Assembly: GCA_024036415.1 (NCBI GenBank)
Contig: JAMWET010004990.1
Coordinates: 363,471 to 427,470, forward strand
Length of the DNA stretch: 64,000 bases
Direction of reading: 5' to 3'
From: Prochilodus magdalenae
Taxonomy: Eukaryota; Chordata; Actinopteri; Characiformes; Prochilodontidae
Below the pieces are notes generated by a model. That model had not been told where the DNA came from. It ran no database searches and was given only the letters and a program-made list of their open reading frames with translations. This document shows, in pieces, positions 1 to 25,130 of the stretch; within the stretch, counting starts at the first letter, position 1, and each line of letters opens with the position of its first letter. The translations under genes and the position numbers were made by a program.

Positions 1-19
1 CACCAACCAAAACTATACA

Positions 20-246
20 TGTCCTGTGAGCAGCGTCCTGTGAGCAGCGTCCTGTGGGCAGCGTCCTGTCGGCAGTGTCCTGTGGGCAGTGTCCTGTGGG
101 CAGCGTCCTGTGAGCAGCGTCCTGTGGGCAGCGTACTGTGGGCAGCGTCCTGTGGGCAGCGTCCTGTCGGCAGCGTCCTGTGGGCAGCGTACTGTGAGCA
201 GCGTCCTGTGGGCAGCGTCCTGTGGGGCAGCGTCCTGTGGGGCAGC
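20..246. repeat. 14-bp minisatellite (GTCCTGTGGGCAGC)
   Basis: About 16 units with G/A and G/C variants. It follows directly after CCAACCAAAACTATACAT, the end of the same dispersed element that precedes the array at 8604. Confidence 0.9.
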
Positions 247-1430
247 ATCAGGTTCTGTTTAGCACTCAAAGGTGTTCTACTGTGGCCAGCTTGAGATTTT
301 TAGAATAGCAAACCCCTTTTTGGTGCTACATAGAACCACTTTCGACAGGGTATCAGTACGCAAGCCTAAACTTCATCATCATCAGTAATCATAAGTGGTT
401 TTCTCAGGATCTCTGGTTATTTATTTTGTTATCACAACATAATGGACGGACATTGTTTCCCTGAGATAACATTCTTTAGCTCTTGTCCTGATAAAGGGAG
501 ACATATCTGACACTCGTTCAGCTCTGATAATGATCAAATTAACTAAAGACCTTTAGAAATATAAATAAAATCTCATTCTCATGGGCCTTTAGGGCTTCAT
601 GTAAAGCTTTCAGGGATTCACTTCTTTGTGGAAAAGGTCGTTTATTCTTGAGGGTGAATAAATCAGGATGGACGGATAAACTGGGGAATGAATGTGAAGA
701 AGAGTGGTAAAGTGAAGGCAGGCTTGGCCATAGGGAGCTGGTCCTCACTCTTATATACACACTCTCCACAAAGCAAGCCGTGGCATTTACAGAGAGAACA
801 GCTGTAGAGCACCCAGGGGACAGTATCCAGTCCTAACTCTGGCGCCCCCTGCTGGATACCAGCACACTGCCGTGATATCATTCCAAATGGCATTCCATAC
901 CGTGACCCAAATACTAATCCTGCTATTCCAAAAGAGGATGGGAAAACAGGTTAATTCCAAAATCCTAAACTGTTACGGAATAGACTTATTAATATTTACA
1001 CCCCCAGCATTCACATACAACCACAACGGAGCTACAGCGGCCAAAACGGTGGACTATGTGGAGAAGTCCAGCGTTCCAGGCTGGGAAGGGGATGTCACCA
1101 CTTTCCATTCCCTTCCCAAGGAGCCCGACTGTAAGCGGGACATGGTGGATGTTCATCTTTAAGCCAGGCTGATGCTGCTTTTTTGATCACCGGCTTTTTA
1201 ATCCACTGTTCTGTTTCACCTTAAATCCTGTTATGCCCTATGGCATGATGTGGGCTGATGCCTCTTGGATGGTGGCACCCAGGTAATTGTAGCAGCTAAG
1301 CCACATTGTAGTCTATAAACACAAACAGAAGTATATTACACCTAGACAATTCACTGACTGAACTGAACATGAACATCTAAAGTCTCTAAAGTCGGTGGAC
1401 TAAACAAAGCACAGTTTAACCCACTGTTAT
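247..1430. other. Intergenic stretch without recognisable gene
   Basis: Short open frames on both strands show no domain, no supported splice structure and no compositional bias. Apart from a CTCF-like motif at 841-855, I see nothing specific. Confidence 0.5.
841..855 (-). promoter_or_regulatory. CTCF-like motif
   Basis: Minus strand CCAGCAGGGGGCGCC matches the vertebrate CTCF core at every informative position. It may be carried by a transposable element; occupancy cannot be read from sequence. Confidence 0.4.
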
Positions 1431-1436
1431 CAACAA

Positions 1437-1900
1437 GGCTAACTCTGGCTAGCTAACTAGGCTAAGTTAGCAGTAAGTGTTTCCCTCAGGGCAGATAGTT
1501 ACACTAACAGGAGAAATTTCTCAGAACTAATAATTATGGTTTTTTTTTTGCCAACATCTTGCAAATAGATGTAAAAAATAGAAAAAAAGAATAAAGATTT
1601 GGGGGTTGGAGTAACAGATGCTAATTCTGGCTAGCTAACTAAGCTAACATGGCAGTATGTGTTTCCCCAGGGCAGATAGTGGATGGTTTGTGCAGCATGC
1701 TAACAGGAGAAAGTGTATTTCTCAGAATTATAAAGGTTTATTTCCCTTCATAACACCTTATTAGTCTTTCCAGCTTTTCCTAACAGATTTGAGGGGTGGA
1801 GTAACTCACGCTAACTCTTGCTAGCTAAATAGCTGTTTACTGGGTTAGCAAACATTACTGAGCCAGCTAGCTTTGCTCAGAGCATTACTATACAACAGGC
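1437..1900. repeat. Local duplication rich in GCTAGCTAA / GCTAAC
   Basis: A block starting GCTAACTCTGGCTAGC at 1437 recurs at about 1618 (GCTAATTCTGGCTAGC) with the same following sequence (CAGGGCAGATAGT, AACAGGAGAAA, TTTCTCAGAA), and the start recurs again near 1810. Period about 180 bases, diverged. A further short duplication (CTCCAGAGGACCTCAGCC) links 1981 and 2433. Confidence 0.6.
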
Positions 1901-2350
1901 AAAAAATTATTCATTATATTACATGATCTCTGTCTTTTTACTGTCTCTCATTCTCTTTGTTCTTTTCTCTCTTCCCTGAGCTCCAGAGGACCTCAGCCTT
2001 TTCCACATACTGGCTAGCAGCTGCTAGTTCACTACTCTTTCTGTTTACCGTTAATTACATTTTCACTCCCTCCACATTATATCAAACTGCTATATCAGTA
2101 TCTATCGGCTGCTCTACTACTCCCTACAGTTTGCCTGTGAGACCCTAATATTGTTTTTTTCACGGTACCTTTTTCGCTTTTTTGAAAATTAATTATTAAT
2201 ACCGTAATAATTTGAGTTTTATACATAACTGTATATAAAGTTATAGATTTTTGGAGTTGTATTGTTACACAAACTTGTGCAACGTTATGAAAATGTCTTT
2301 AAATATGACTTTATTTGTACATTATCGCATGAAAACAGACTTATAGTGCT

Positions 2351-2480
2351 TCACACTATGGCCAAAACTATGTGGACACCTTACAACTACACCTAGCCCC
2401 AAACCCATTGGTGGAGCTTTCCTTTCTTCACGGCTCCAGAGGACCTCAGCCTTTTCCACATACTGGTTAGCAGTCGCTAT
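2351..2480 (+). mobile_element. Tc1-like terminal fragment
   Basis: Begins CACTATGGCCAAAACTATG then TGGACACC, a degenerate form of the terminal repeat common to fish Tc1-like elements. No transposase is present. Confidence 0.45.
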
Positions 2481-2714
2481 GTTGTATGTTGCTAATCTCT
2501 CATACCTAGTATTTCAGCTAAGCGTTATGTTAGCTGTTAGCTCAGCATTTTACACCACACCAATCCAAAAAACAGAGGGCAGTTGCAACACAGCTCATCA
2601 TGATTCATACCAGGGTGGGGCAATATGAGGAAATGTTTCATTTATGATTATAAACTACATCACATTATAGTCTTCTGAGTTAATACAGGTGTAGTTCCTG
2701 TTTACCTGCTTCTT

Positions 2715-2780
2715 TTCCACCTTAAAGAGTGCTGTAGTTACATTCTGGTGCCTGTACAAGCTGCAGCATTTAAGGTGGAA
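2715..2780. mobile_element. Short palindromic MITE (TTCCACCTTAAA / TTTAAGGTGGAA)
   Basis: A 66-bp element with 12-base inverted ends, matching those at 14184 and 26687. Non-coding stem-loop sequence. Confidence 0.65.
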
Positions 2781-2789
2781 TGGAACATT

Positions 2790-4200
2790 GGATTAGCAAG
2801 GTGAACATCCGCCATGTACCACTGACGGTTGTGCTCCTTGGGAGGGTAATGGGTTTTGAAGGAGAACAACAGTTCGCTGTATGTCGGTTTTGTGTACTAA
2901 ACTCATTATTACACCATCAGTGTCCATACAGTTTACAGTGTATGGCAGCTTTAACATGTCAAGCTCAGCAAATAAACCTGTACAGGTGAAACACCTGTAG
3001 GCGTTCACGAGAAAAGCTGAATGTTCAAGGAAACAGGAAGAACTTCCTCCTTTTCTCCTAAAACACAAATTCTTCCCACTTGTGTATCTAAGTGTGTAGA
3101 CATTCACACACTTTTGTTAGTCATGTTCTGCCTGTCATTCACCGCTGGTCTTGTAAGGCCTAAAGAATGATTACTGTTGGAGTAAATAATTATAAACTCA
3201 GCACCTCACTTTCAGCAACTTTCAGCCATAACCCAGATTAGTCAGGATGCCGGGATAATGGAATTAGGCTTATATTTGATTGAAAACATCACAAAGACAA
3301 TGTTCAAATGTTGAAATTGTAATTTTTATAATAAAAGTTGTCTCCATTCCAGCTCGATATCAGTATCCAGCTGCTCCTAACAGTTCCGAATCTTGTTTAT
3401 CCTAGCATAACGCTCCGAATGTTTTCAGTGGGTGACCAGTCTGGACCGCAAACCGGTCAGTTCAGCACCCGGACTCTTTTACTACGGAGACAAATTTTAA
3501 TATATCGGACCACCATTCTGCACATGCTTTCCGAAATCTTAAATGAGCTAGAGGAAAACAAGGTTGCAGAAATTCCTTATCAGTAATCAGTACCACCATT
3601 TTAGTATGAATTAGGAACACTTGTGTCACTTCACTCATTTCCGAAAGAGTACCAGCATGAGTCTGATCCTGAAAGTCCAGTAGAGCAAGTTGGTACATCC
3701 ACCTTTGTGAGCCAGACTGGAGCAGGAGATAGAACCACACCTATGTTACCCAACATGGATGTACCAGATGTATTAATGTGTGCTTATTGTTATTGTAGTG
3801 GGCTGTGTTTATTCTAGTGTATATTTCATATGGCTATTACTTCAATCTGGTGCTCCATGGCTCCTTTAACCTCGACCTGATGGCACGCTCTCATCCTGCT
3901 GCCATTAAACCATAAGGTGAATTTGTTACAATACTTGTGCTGTTAGTTTTACTGAATACGGCATACTGGCATATTAGCATATTAGCATGCTAACTCTGAG
4001 GCCTCAGCATTGCAGCTGTGCCACGTGTTATCTGAAGTCCTCAGTACTGATGAAGGAGAGAGAGGGTGGCTCACGTTTGAGGCTCTAATGCAAACAACAC
4101 AGTCATCACTCTAAAACAGATCGCTCTTACACCGCCACAAACAGCCAGGCTGATTTGTTTACAATCATGCATCCCTCAAGTTGCATTTGAAGTCAAGGTG
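2790..4200. other. Intergenic stretch without recognisable gene
   Basis: Contains short frames at 3338-3817 on both strands with no recognisable domain and no convincing exon boundaries. Nothing supported. Confidence 0.45.
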
Positions 4201-4204
4201 AAAC

Positions 4205-6017
4205 GAAAGAAATCCACTCCTCCATGAGTCTAATCTACAGCCATGCTGAACCTCGCAACTCCATGAGTCTAATCTACAGCCATGCTGTACCTCGCTACCC
4301 CATGAGTCTAATCTACAGCCATGCTGAACCTCGCAACTCCATGAGTCTAATCTACAGCCATGCTGAACCTCGCAACTCCATGAGTCTAATCTACAGCCAT
4401 GCTGTACCTCGCTACTCCATGAGTCTAATCTACAGCCATGCTGTACCTCGCTACTCCATGAGTCTAATCTACAGCCATGCTGTACCTCGCTACTCCATGA
4501 GTCTAATCTGCAGCCATGCTGTACCTCGCTACTCCATGAGTCTAATCTACAGCTATGCTGAACCTCACTCCTCTATGTGTCTGATTTACAGCTATGCTGA
4601 ACCTCACTCCTCTAGGTGTCTAATCTACAGCCATGCTGAACCTTACTCCCCTGTGTCTAATCTACAGCTATGCTGAACCTTACTCCTCTATGTGTCTAAT
4701 CCACAGTCATACTGATCCTCACGCCTCTATGTGTCTAATCTACAGCTATGCTGAACCTTACTCCTCTATGTGTCTGATTTACAGCTATGCTGAACCTCAC
4801 TCCTCTAGGTGTCTAATCTACAGCCATGCTGAACCTTACTCCCCTGTGTCTAATCTACAGCCATGCTGAACCTTACTCCCCTGTGTCTAATCTACAGCTA
4901 TGCTGAACCTCACGCCTCTATGTGTCTAATCCACAGTCATACTGATCCTCACTCCTTTATGCGTCTAATCCACAGTCATACTGACCCTCACTCCTCTATG
5001 CATCTAATCCACAGTCATACTGACCCTCACTCCTCTATGCGTCTAATCCAGTCATACCGACCCTCACTCCTCTATGCGTCTAATCCACAGTCATACTGAC
5101 CCTCACTCCTCTATGCGTCTAATCCACAGTCTGACCCTCACTCCTCTTTGTGTCTAATCCACAGTCATACTGACCCTCACTCCTCTATGTGTCTAATCCA
5201 CAGTCATACTGACCCTCACTTCTATATGTGTCTAATCCACAGTCGTACTGACCCTCACTCCTCTATGTGTCTAATCCACAGCCATACTGACCCTCACTCC
5301 TCTATGTGTCTAATCCACAGTCATACTGACCCTCACTTCTTTATGCGTCTAATCCACAGTCATACTGACCCTCACTCCTCTATTTGTCTAATTCAGTCAT
5401 ACTGACCCTCACTCCTCTATTTGTCTAATTCACAGTCATACTGACCCTCACTACTCTATGCGTGTAATCCACAGCCATACTGACCCTCACTCCTCTATGC
5501 GTCTAATCCACAGTCATACTGACCCTCACTCCTCTATGCGTGTAATCCACAGTCATACTGACCCTCACTTCTCTATGCGTCTAATCCACAGTCATACTGA
5601 CCCTCACTCCTCTATGTGTCTAATTCACAGTCATACTGACCCTCACTCCTCTATGTGTCTAATCCACAGTCATACTGACCCTCACTCCTCTATGTGTCTA
5701 ATTCACAGTCATACTGACCCTCACTTTTATATGTGTCTAATCCACAGTCATACTGATCCTCACTCCTCTATGTGTCTAATCCACAGTCATACTGATCCTC
5801 ACTCCTCTATTTGTCTAATCCACAGTCATACTGACCCTCACTCCTCTATGCGTCTAATACACAGTCATACTGACCCTCACTCCTCTATGTTTCTAATTCA
5901 GTCATACTGACCCTCACTCCTCTATGTGTCTAATTCAGTCATACTGACCCTCACTCCTCTATGTGTCTAATCCACAGTCATACTGACCCTCACTCCTCTA
6001 TGTGTCTAATCCACAGT
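4205..6017. repeat. 39-bp minisatellite, about 46 units
   Basis: Unit runs ATGAGTCTAATCTACAGCC then ATGCTGAACCTCGCAACTCC. As 39 is divisible by three, a 13-codon frame (MSLIYSHAEPRNS drifting to MCLIHSHTDPHSS) stays open across stretches, but it is cut by units lacking 3-8 bases and has no gene context. Units change gradually from the left type to the right type at about 4560-5000. Confidence 0.92.
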
Positions 6018-6240
6018 CACAGAAAGTTCCTACATGAGCTGGAAGTCTGATGTCTGAGATGCTGTTTATGATAGTGTGGAGAATACATGCTGCAGGGTGC
6101 TGTAAGGTAAAACAGTCCCCCCCAAAAAACTTATTTCCAGATTTTCACATCATTCACATTCCATAAAACACTCAGAAGACACGTGTACTGAGTGTTACTG
6201 GTGGTTTAGATCTACATGCGTGGGGTAAACTGGAACTGGA
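6018..6240 (+). repeat. Dispersed non-autonomous element, copy 1
   Basis: Contains GAAAGTTCCTACATGAG, GTCTGATGTCTGAGA, ATAGTGTGGAGAA, TGCAGGGTGCTGTAAGG and ACACTCAGAAGACACGTGT, shared with copies near 20243, 39481 and 55335. No coding capacity; probably a non-autonomous DNA transposon. Confidence 0.6.
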
Positions 6241-6720
6241 CTGGTTCCCATCACCCCCACAGCAAAAAAACCTCTGAACCATCTCAAACACCCCCCTACA
6301 CCCCCTACCCCACTGAAATTCCACATGTGCGGAAAGTTACTTACACTAAGTAATTAACATTTTTTAATCCCCTCCTTTTCCTGACATACGGCCTCGGAGA
6401 AGCTGAAACACCCGCAGAACACCCATGAACACCCGCAGCAACAAAAGGCAGGAGTCAGTTCTGACCCTTCAGGTTTCCTCGGTTTCTGTGTTCCAGGATA
6501 AGCTTTCTCCCATGAGCCCCACCCCTGATTGTGTGTTTATAGGTGCTGGCTTTCACTCACCCCGGTGCTTTATTAAGCAATAAATGGGCCAGGAGTATGT
6601 TTAGCCACACACACCCGAGCTTACATATGAACCTGGAGGGACAAGGAAGTAAATCAGTGTAGAAATACGCTATCAGTGATGTGGTTTAAGGAGGTGTGAA
6701 GGGGCAGTGTCTGGAGGACT
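6241..6720. other. Polyserase 5' flank
   Basis: Unique-looking sequence before the TATA box, with a C-rich, homopolymer-prone patch at 6250-6320. No gene. Confidence 0.4.
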
Positions 6721-6722
6721 GT

Positions 6723-6728
6723 TATAAA
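6723..6728 (+). promoter_or_regulatory. TATA box of the polyserase gene
   Basis: TATAAA lies 73-78 bases before the ATG at 6801, inside GTTATAAAGCC. Spacing leaves room for a start site near 6750-6760 and a short 5' UTR of about 45 bases. No other TATA-like element sits closer. The actual start site is inferred. Confidence 0.5.
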
Positions 6729-6800
6729 GCCTGGCAGAAAGGCGGATCATTCACAAGGCATTTCCCATCATAACTGGGTGACCGGGTGACGGAGGCTGAA

Positions 6801-19812
<13,012 letters not shown>

Positions 19813-19814
19813 AG

Positions 19815-20100
19815 AGAACGTGGCACGGTGGGTACCACTGTCACCTCACAGTAAGAGGGATCTAGGTTGACTCCCAGCTGGGGCGTCCAGGGTCCTTTTT
19901 GTTTGGAGTGTGCATGTTCTCCCTGTGTCCGTGTGGGTTTCCTTCTCCGGTGGGGGGCTCCGGTTTCCTCCCACACTCCAAAGACATGCAGTCAGGTGAA
20001 TTGAAGATGCTAAATTGCCCCATTAAGTGTGAGTGTAAGTATCTGTGGCCTGGGATGGACTGGTGGACTGTCAGGAAACGGCTGTGTGTTTGATTGACTG
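19815..20100 (+). mobile_element. Interspersed repeat in the polyserase 3' UTR
   Basis: Contains TGTGCATGTTCTCCCTGTG, TTTCCTCCCACACTCCAAAG and ACATGCAGTCAGGTGAATTG, a motif set dispersed in fish genomes. A related minus-strand piece lies at 45150-45200. Class not assigned. Confidence 0.5.
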
Positions 20101-20156
20101 CCCTGCAAAGACAATACTCATATACTCAGTGTAGTATTTTGTTTTTTATTGCATCT

Positions 20157-20162
20157 AATAAA
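20157..20162 (+). terminator. Candidate poly(A) signal of the polyserase gene
   Basis: AATAAA lies about 345 bases after the stop codon at 19812. Between them is an interspersed repeat, so the natural 3' UTR may have been changed by insertion. It is the first canonical hexamer that I found downstream on the plus strand. Confidence 0.4.
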
Positions 20163-20242
20163 TATAGATTTTCCTACTTTTTTCATTATTTCTACATTAT
20201 TAAACATTTAATTAAGTCATTCATCTGCCATGCTAGAGAAAC

Positions 20243-20575
20243 TGAGTCGGATCTGTTCACAGTGGTGGTGAAGGTAACCAGACGTCCCCCTCTAAAAGCT
20301 CCCTCACAGGAAGTTCCTACATGAGGTGGTTCTGAATACGCTGCCTGATGTCTGAAACGCTGTTTCTGATAGTGTGGAGAAGATCTCAGCCTTAAACTCC
20401 ATTCATGGTGGAGGGATACATGCTGCAGGGCGCTGTGAGGTCAAATAGTCCCCCAAAGAGACTTAGTGTTTTCATAATGTTGGTAGATTTTCCCATCACC
20501 AACATTCCATATACACTCAGAAGACACGTGTAGGTTCACTGGTGGTTCTAGATAGCCAATAAAGTGTCTATATGT
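20243..20575 (+). repeat. Dispersed non-autonomous element, copy 2
   Basis: Long copy of the element at 6018: CAGTGGTGGTGAAGGTAACC, CCCCCTCTAAAAGCTCCCTC, GATAGTGTGGAGAAGATCTC and ACTCAGAAGACACGTGTAGG. Nearly the same length as the copy at 55335. Confidence 0.65.
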
Positions 20576-20579
20576 GTAT

Positions 20580-21280
20580 TTTGTTGACATGGAGACCCCC
20601 ATGGTACCCCTCCCCGCCACCACTGTAAAGAAAAGGAACACCTGAGAACACTAAACAAGGGCAGTGCCAGGAACTCGAAACAGGTGAGGACTGATAACAG
20701 GGCAGGAAAAGGGAGGAGCTTAAACCACACAAAAGCACATGCAACTAACTAGACACACCGGGGAATCCTGATAGAACCCTGCCCGCTGGCGCACAGCTTA
20801 TGAAGCACAATGAGTGGCAGGAGCAGTGCCAGAGGCGGCACCGTGGGAAACCAACCTAAAAAGGTTAGGGATAGGAAACTGAGGACTGAACTCGGAACTG
20901 TGTAACTTGAGCAGTGTAACCTACAAGACACTGGACATTAGGTAGAGCTGGACATGAGACCTAACAGGGAACTGGAGAGGATAAGACACAGAGGACTGGA
21001 CATGGGGGAACAGGGCAGGGTAACAGACAGGAGACCGGACAAAAGGTTGAACAGGGGCCTGGACACCTAACTGGATGGGCAACATGACACCAGCCTGTAG
21101 ACTAAAGTGGGTGTAACAGGGGCCTGGATAATATAACAGTAACTGGGATGGAGACGGGGACTGGGACAGGAAGAGAAACTGGGGCAGGAGCCCAAGCAGA
21201 TTTATGGGGCAACACACATCATGAACTTTCAGGCTGGGGAGAGAACTGGAAGGGCCAAAAGGTCCAGAAGGCTTGGCGGC
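20580..21280. other. Purine-rich intergenic region
   Basis: Plus strand is dominated by GGACA/ACAGG words (ACAGGGGCCTGGA twice), probably part of an old retroelement or simple repeat. No domain seen in the minus-strand frame at 20921-21325. Confidence 0.35.
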
Positions 21281-21284
21281 GATG

Positions 21285-21490
21285 GCCGATAACACCACTA
21301 CCCGCCAGGGAGCCACCACGACCACATGTGGGAGGCTGGGGTTCGAATCCCGGTCTGGGTCACGATGCTGTCCTACACCAATAAGAGTCCTTGGGCAGGA
21401 CTCCTAACACCACACTGGCCCACCTGTAATATGACTGACCTTGGAAGTCGCTCTAGATAGGAGCGTCGGCTATATGCTGTGAATGTAACT
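21285..21490 (+). mobile_element. tRNA-derived SINE, second copy
   Basis: GATAACACCACTACCCGCC, B box GGTTCGAATCCCGG and a tail with GGAGCGTCGGCTATATGCTG; same family as 16740, more decayed, and missing the start of the A box. Confidence 0.7.
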
Positions 21491-21608
21491 CTACAGGTGG
21501 CATCCCTGATGGAGCGTGATTAAAATGGTTCCCGACACACATGTGGTGGGGTGTGAACTCCATCCGTGTGATCTCCTCACAGGGGGCAGTCCCCCCAGCC
21601 TCAGGTTT

Positions 21609-21833
21609 CTACAGCGTCCGTGAATATTTGCTCTTGCGGCCTGAAAGTGACAGAGCAAAGGACCTTCTAGTGCTGGAACCAATGAGGTGCAGGTAGTGAA
21701 TGATTATAACCAGTGCTCTGACCTTGTAGAGGTCTGCGGCGATGAGAGCCCAGAGCAGCAGCCCGCCTGTTGCTCCCTGAATCATCTCCTTGATTGGGAC
21801 ACTCTCCTCAGACACATCCACCTGGGTGCTAAT
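21609..21833 (-). pseudogene. Relic of a second integrin alpha gene: last two exons
   Basis: 21723-21833 is a 111-nt block of exactly the length of integrin exon 29; it translates to ISTQVDVSEESVPIKEMIQ, then a hydrophobic span ending LIAADLYK, with a GTCAGA donor. The AG that should precede ATT is missing (the sequence is TATATATATT), so its acceptor is lost. 21609-21640 corresponds to exon 30 after a normal TTTCAG acceptor, but the GFF codons are deleted and the frame is broken; a shifted frame reads KSKYSRTL then stop. Intron sequence between the blocks also matches the intact gene (CTAGTGCTGGAA in both). It is a partial or decayed tandem duplicate about 3.5 kb beyond the intact 3' end. 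Confidence 0.8.
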
Positions 21834-23502
21834 ATATATACACACAAACGCACACAACATAACTGACCTTCACACATCGTTCTTTGACCAATGAGCTCAG
21901 CTGTCCTCTGTGAGTTTAAATCAGTGTATTGGTCAAGGAACGTTCTAGACTCATTCTGTGTCTGGGGCAGGATGCGCTAGCTGGTGGGCTGGGAAAAGTA
22001 TGGCCCTGAGGAACGGTCCTAAGCTCCAGCTGGATATATTTTGGACCTTGAACTGATCAGGGAATTGAGGTGCCTAAATTAAGCTGGTAAGGGAACGTCA
22101 GGAGATATTCTTTGGGATGGGTCAGCCTCCATGCCTGTGGTCAGACCCCAGACCACCACTAGAGGGAGGCAGAGATCTGGCTCTCAGTAATCAGCTGTGA
22201 ATTAACATGCATTGTACACAGGCGCTTGTGTTTAACACTAAGACTACACAGGCCAAAGAGAATTCCACCTGCTTGAGCATTGGGATACAGATACTTCACC
22301 TAACTTCATGGTTTATCTAGGGAATGGTAATGGGACACAGGTACGTCACCTAAGTTCATGGTTTATTTATTTAACCTACTGTGTGGGACACATACACTAC
22401 ATTCCCCAGTCCCTTATGAGATGTGAATGGGACACAGACACCCCGACTACTTCCCAGGTTTGCATGTGGAATGGGAGAGACAGTACAGAGGCTGCAGACC
22501 ACTGCTGATCTAAAGTGGACTTTATTTAGCGGTGGTCTTTTCAGGCCTAGCAGTGAACAGAAACAGAAGTGCCCACCCTACGCATCCTTACGTGCCTTGA
22601 ACAGCACATAGTTATGAGCGTTTGTTCAGTGGTGTAACATTTTTGTGTTTGTCATTTTAGAAACAGTAACATCCACTTATATCACAATACAGTGATTACC
22701 CAGTTGGTTCTGACTGACTGTTTATATCCGTTATATATGAAATTGAATATTAGCTTATAGCCACACTAGAGCTGTGTAAAGGCAAGAACCTAGTTATACA
22801 TATCAGAGCTATGTATTAGGATACAGGAGTTATGATTCAATACGTTTCGGTATATTGTGATACTGTAAACAAGACAGTATATCTCAGAGGTTAAAATCTA
22901 ATTTTAGATTGATATAAAACTTTACTTGTAGTGGAGTTAAAGTACAAAGATCCACAGAACGGAAATACTGTAATCGACAGTGTAGTAGTTCACTGTGTGT
23001 ACTGTGATACGGTTGGACTTCCTCCAAATTAAAATGTAAAAATTGACATTAATGACTACAAATATTATAATCTACATTACAGATACACATGAATTTAACA
23101 GTTACTTTTTAGAAAGGTTTTTATTGATGCCAAAAAAAATATATCTTGATTTCTCACCAACAGCAAAAACAAATATATATAGAACTGTATAATACAAACT
23201 GCCTTAGGAATTTAATCAAGGAGTCAAAACATACAGCATTGTGCAAACATCAGAAAACAACCTTCCACTTATTTCATTTCCTGAATTATGATCAGGAAGT
23301 TTCTGTACTGAAAAATGGATGAGATTAAAAATGGAAGGCATCAAGAAAAAAGATCATCCATGTCCGTTAATAAGGAGAAAGTCAAAGGAAATTCTAAACC
23401 TGGAGTTACAAAGAAGACTCCTAACAACCACCTGGAAGCCCTTGTAGACCCACCAACACCTCACCCACCAGATATACAACACTTAAAACATCCATCTTTC
23501 AG

Positions 23503-23504
23503 AG

Positions 23505-23549
<45 letters not shown>
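23503..23549. repeat. (GA)n microsatellite
   Basis: About 22 GA units with one interruption. Confidence 0.95.
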
Positions 23550-23553
<4 letters not shown>

Positions 23554-24060
23554 AACATCAAGGTCCTCCTTCAGATCTGAGAACATCCACAGGTGTTTCT
23601 GTCCAGCCTTCTTCCACTGTGAGAAGAAACCTCAATGCCATGGAGGTCTCAGGACAATGGACGGACCACCGTATGGCGTTCTCAGTGCTGAAGTCTGATG
23701 TACGGGTGTTAAAGCTTTAAATATCTGACCACTCTAAAACTAGTCTGCTCCAGCCTAGCTGGTGAGGGTTGATCTACCAGCTTGTTGTACCGGACTTCCA
23801 GGAGCGGATTGTCCAATTTTCTTTTGATAAGTTTTGTTAAAAACACACAGTCGAACACTGGTTTAAGCACCAGAAGGTTTGAATGCTGACATAACAAAAA
23901 TACCATCAAGTGATTCCTAAGGCAGCGCATTCACTAGTATTTACACGCGCAACACTGTTTCTGCTTAGTAAACCTGGCTAGTCTGTAACAGATTAGTATG
24001 TTAAAGGGCCCATATCACAGAATAACAATATGTAGTCACTATATACAGTAGCTGCATTAC

Positions 24061-24064
<4 letters not shown>

Positions 24065-24150
<86 letters not shown>
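24065..24150. repeat. (AT)n microsatellite
   Basis: About 43 uninterrupted AT units; length is likely polymorphic and may be compressed in the assembly. Confidence 0.95.
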
Positions 24151-24153
<3 letters not shown>

Positions 24154-24536
24154 AGCTGCAATAGCATTTTGGATGTTATAAAAAACAGTATTTACATGTA
24201 ATGCACCTATCTAAACCACAGCAGTTCAGCTCCGCCCATAAAGCTAAAGCTATAAGACAAGCTAATGCTAACCATACACTAGAGGACTTGGAAGAGACTC
24301 TCAGAAGTGTAGAGGATAGGGATCTTGCAGGGTGTAACGGCCAGTAAAGACGCGGTGTCTGTGTAAGAGGCATAGTAGTGAGTACATTAGCACTGCTGTC
24401 TGACCTGTGATGATGAAGACCCCTGAAGCGGTTCTTTCAAACAGGTAAAGCTGTGAGACCTGCTGTAGGTGCTCATGTAATTCAAAAACTAACTAGCCAG
24501 AATACCACCAATGTGTGTTAGACTCACTGGTCAGCA

Positions 24537-24542
24537 TTTATT
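24537..24542 (-). terminator. Possible poly(A) signal of the integrin gene
   Basis: AATAAA on the minus strand about 590 bases beyond the stop codon. Other A/T-rich hexamers occur further down (for example near 23119), so this is only the nearest candidate. Confidence 0.25.
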
Positions 24543-25130
24543 CCATGTGCTTTGATTCCAAGCATTACAGGATGTGTTGGGCATCGTACCAGTGCTGTAG
24601 ACAGATGAGACCAATAGCCTGCTCTGTTAAATTGAGATGTATCAGACCACATTGTATCAATCAATCAATCAGAAATCCAGCTAATTCCAAACGGTTCACT
24701 TGGAATTGTTTAACTCTATTAGGACTTTTTTTTGTTTTTTAAGCTCAGACTGCTTTTTTTTTGGTTTTATATGGTTTTTGAATGAGGTACCAAATCAGAA
24801 AAGAGGATATTTACAAATGAGTAGGCACAGCAAAATAATCAACAGTCTATTTAATTCTAAAGACTAAAGCCAAGATGGAAATAGGCATGACAACATGTGC
24901 TATGACTCATATGCTCTTGTTTGGTATAGAAACTACAAAAGTAAAAATCCAAGGCAACTCCCAAGATATGAGCACTAGAAACTATTTATACTTATTCATG
25001 ATGCTGTACATTAACCATATCTCAAACCTGAGACTGGAGATTCAAACCTGAGATTGGAGATACACAGACACACAGACTAAAGCTCAGCGAACACTGTCAA
25101 GTTAAACTGAAGGTGATGAATACAGATGGG

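Larger units (their letters stand above)
21860..25120. other. Intergenic region between the integrin relic and the integrin gene
   Basis: Mostly A/T-rich with no supported gene. 22300-22460 has short repeated phrases (AATGGTAATGGGACACAG). I could not find a copy of integrin exon 28 here. Holds the two microsatellites listed below and the candidate poly(A) signal. Confidence 0.45.

Noticed and set aside
19..294. 91-codon frame of [13 protein letters not shown] repeats
   Set aside because: Translation of a 14-bp minisatellite; the same repeat recurs in an intron at 8604.
4224..5910. Long repetitive open frames (13-residue repeats) as a secreted or structural protein
   Set aside because: Frames are by-products of a 39-bp tandem repeat; units with missing bases break them, and no promoter or splice context exists.
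23315..23698. 127-codon plus-strand frame spanning the GA microsatellite
   Set aside because: The frame survives only because of the (GA)n tract; no domain and no exon signals.
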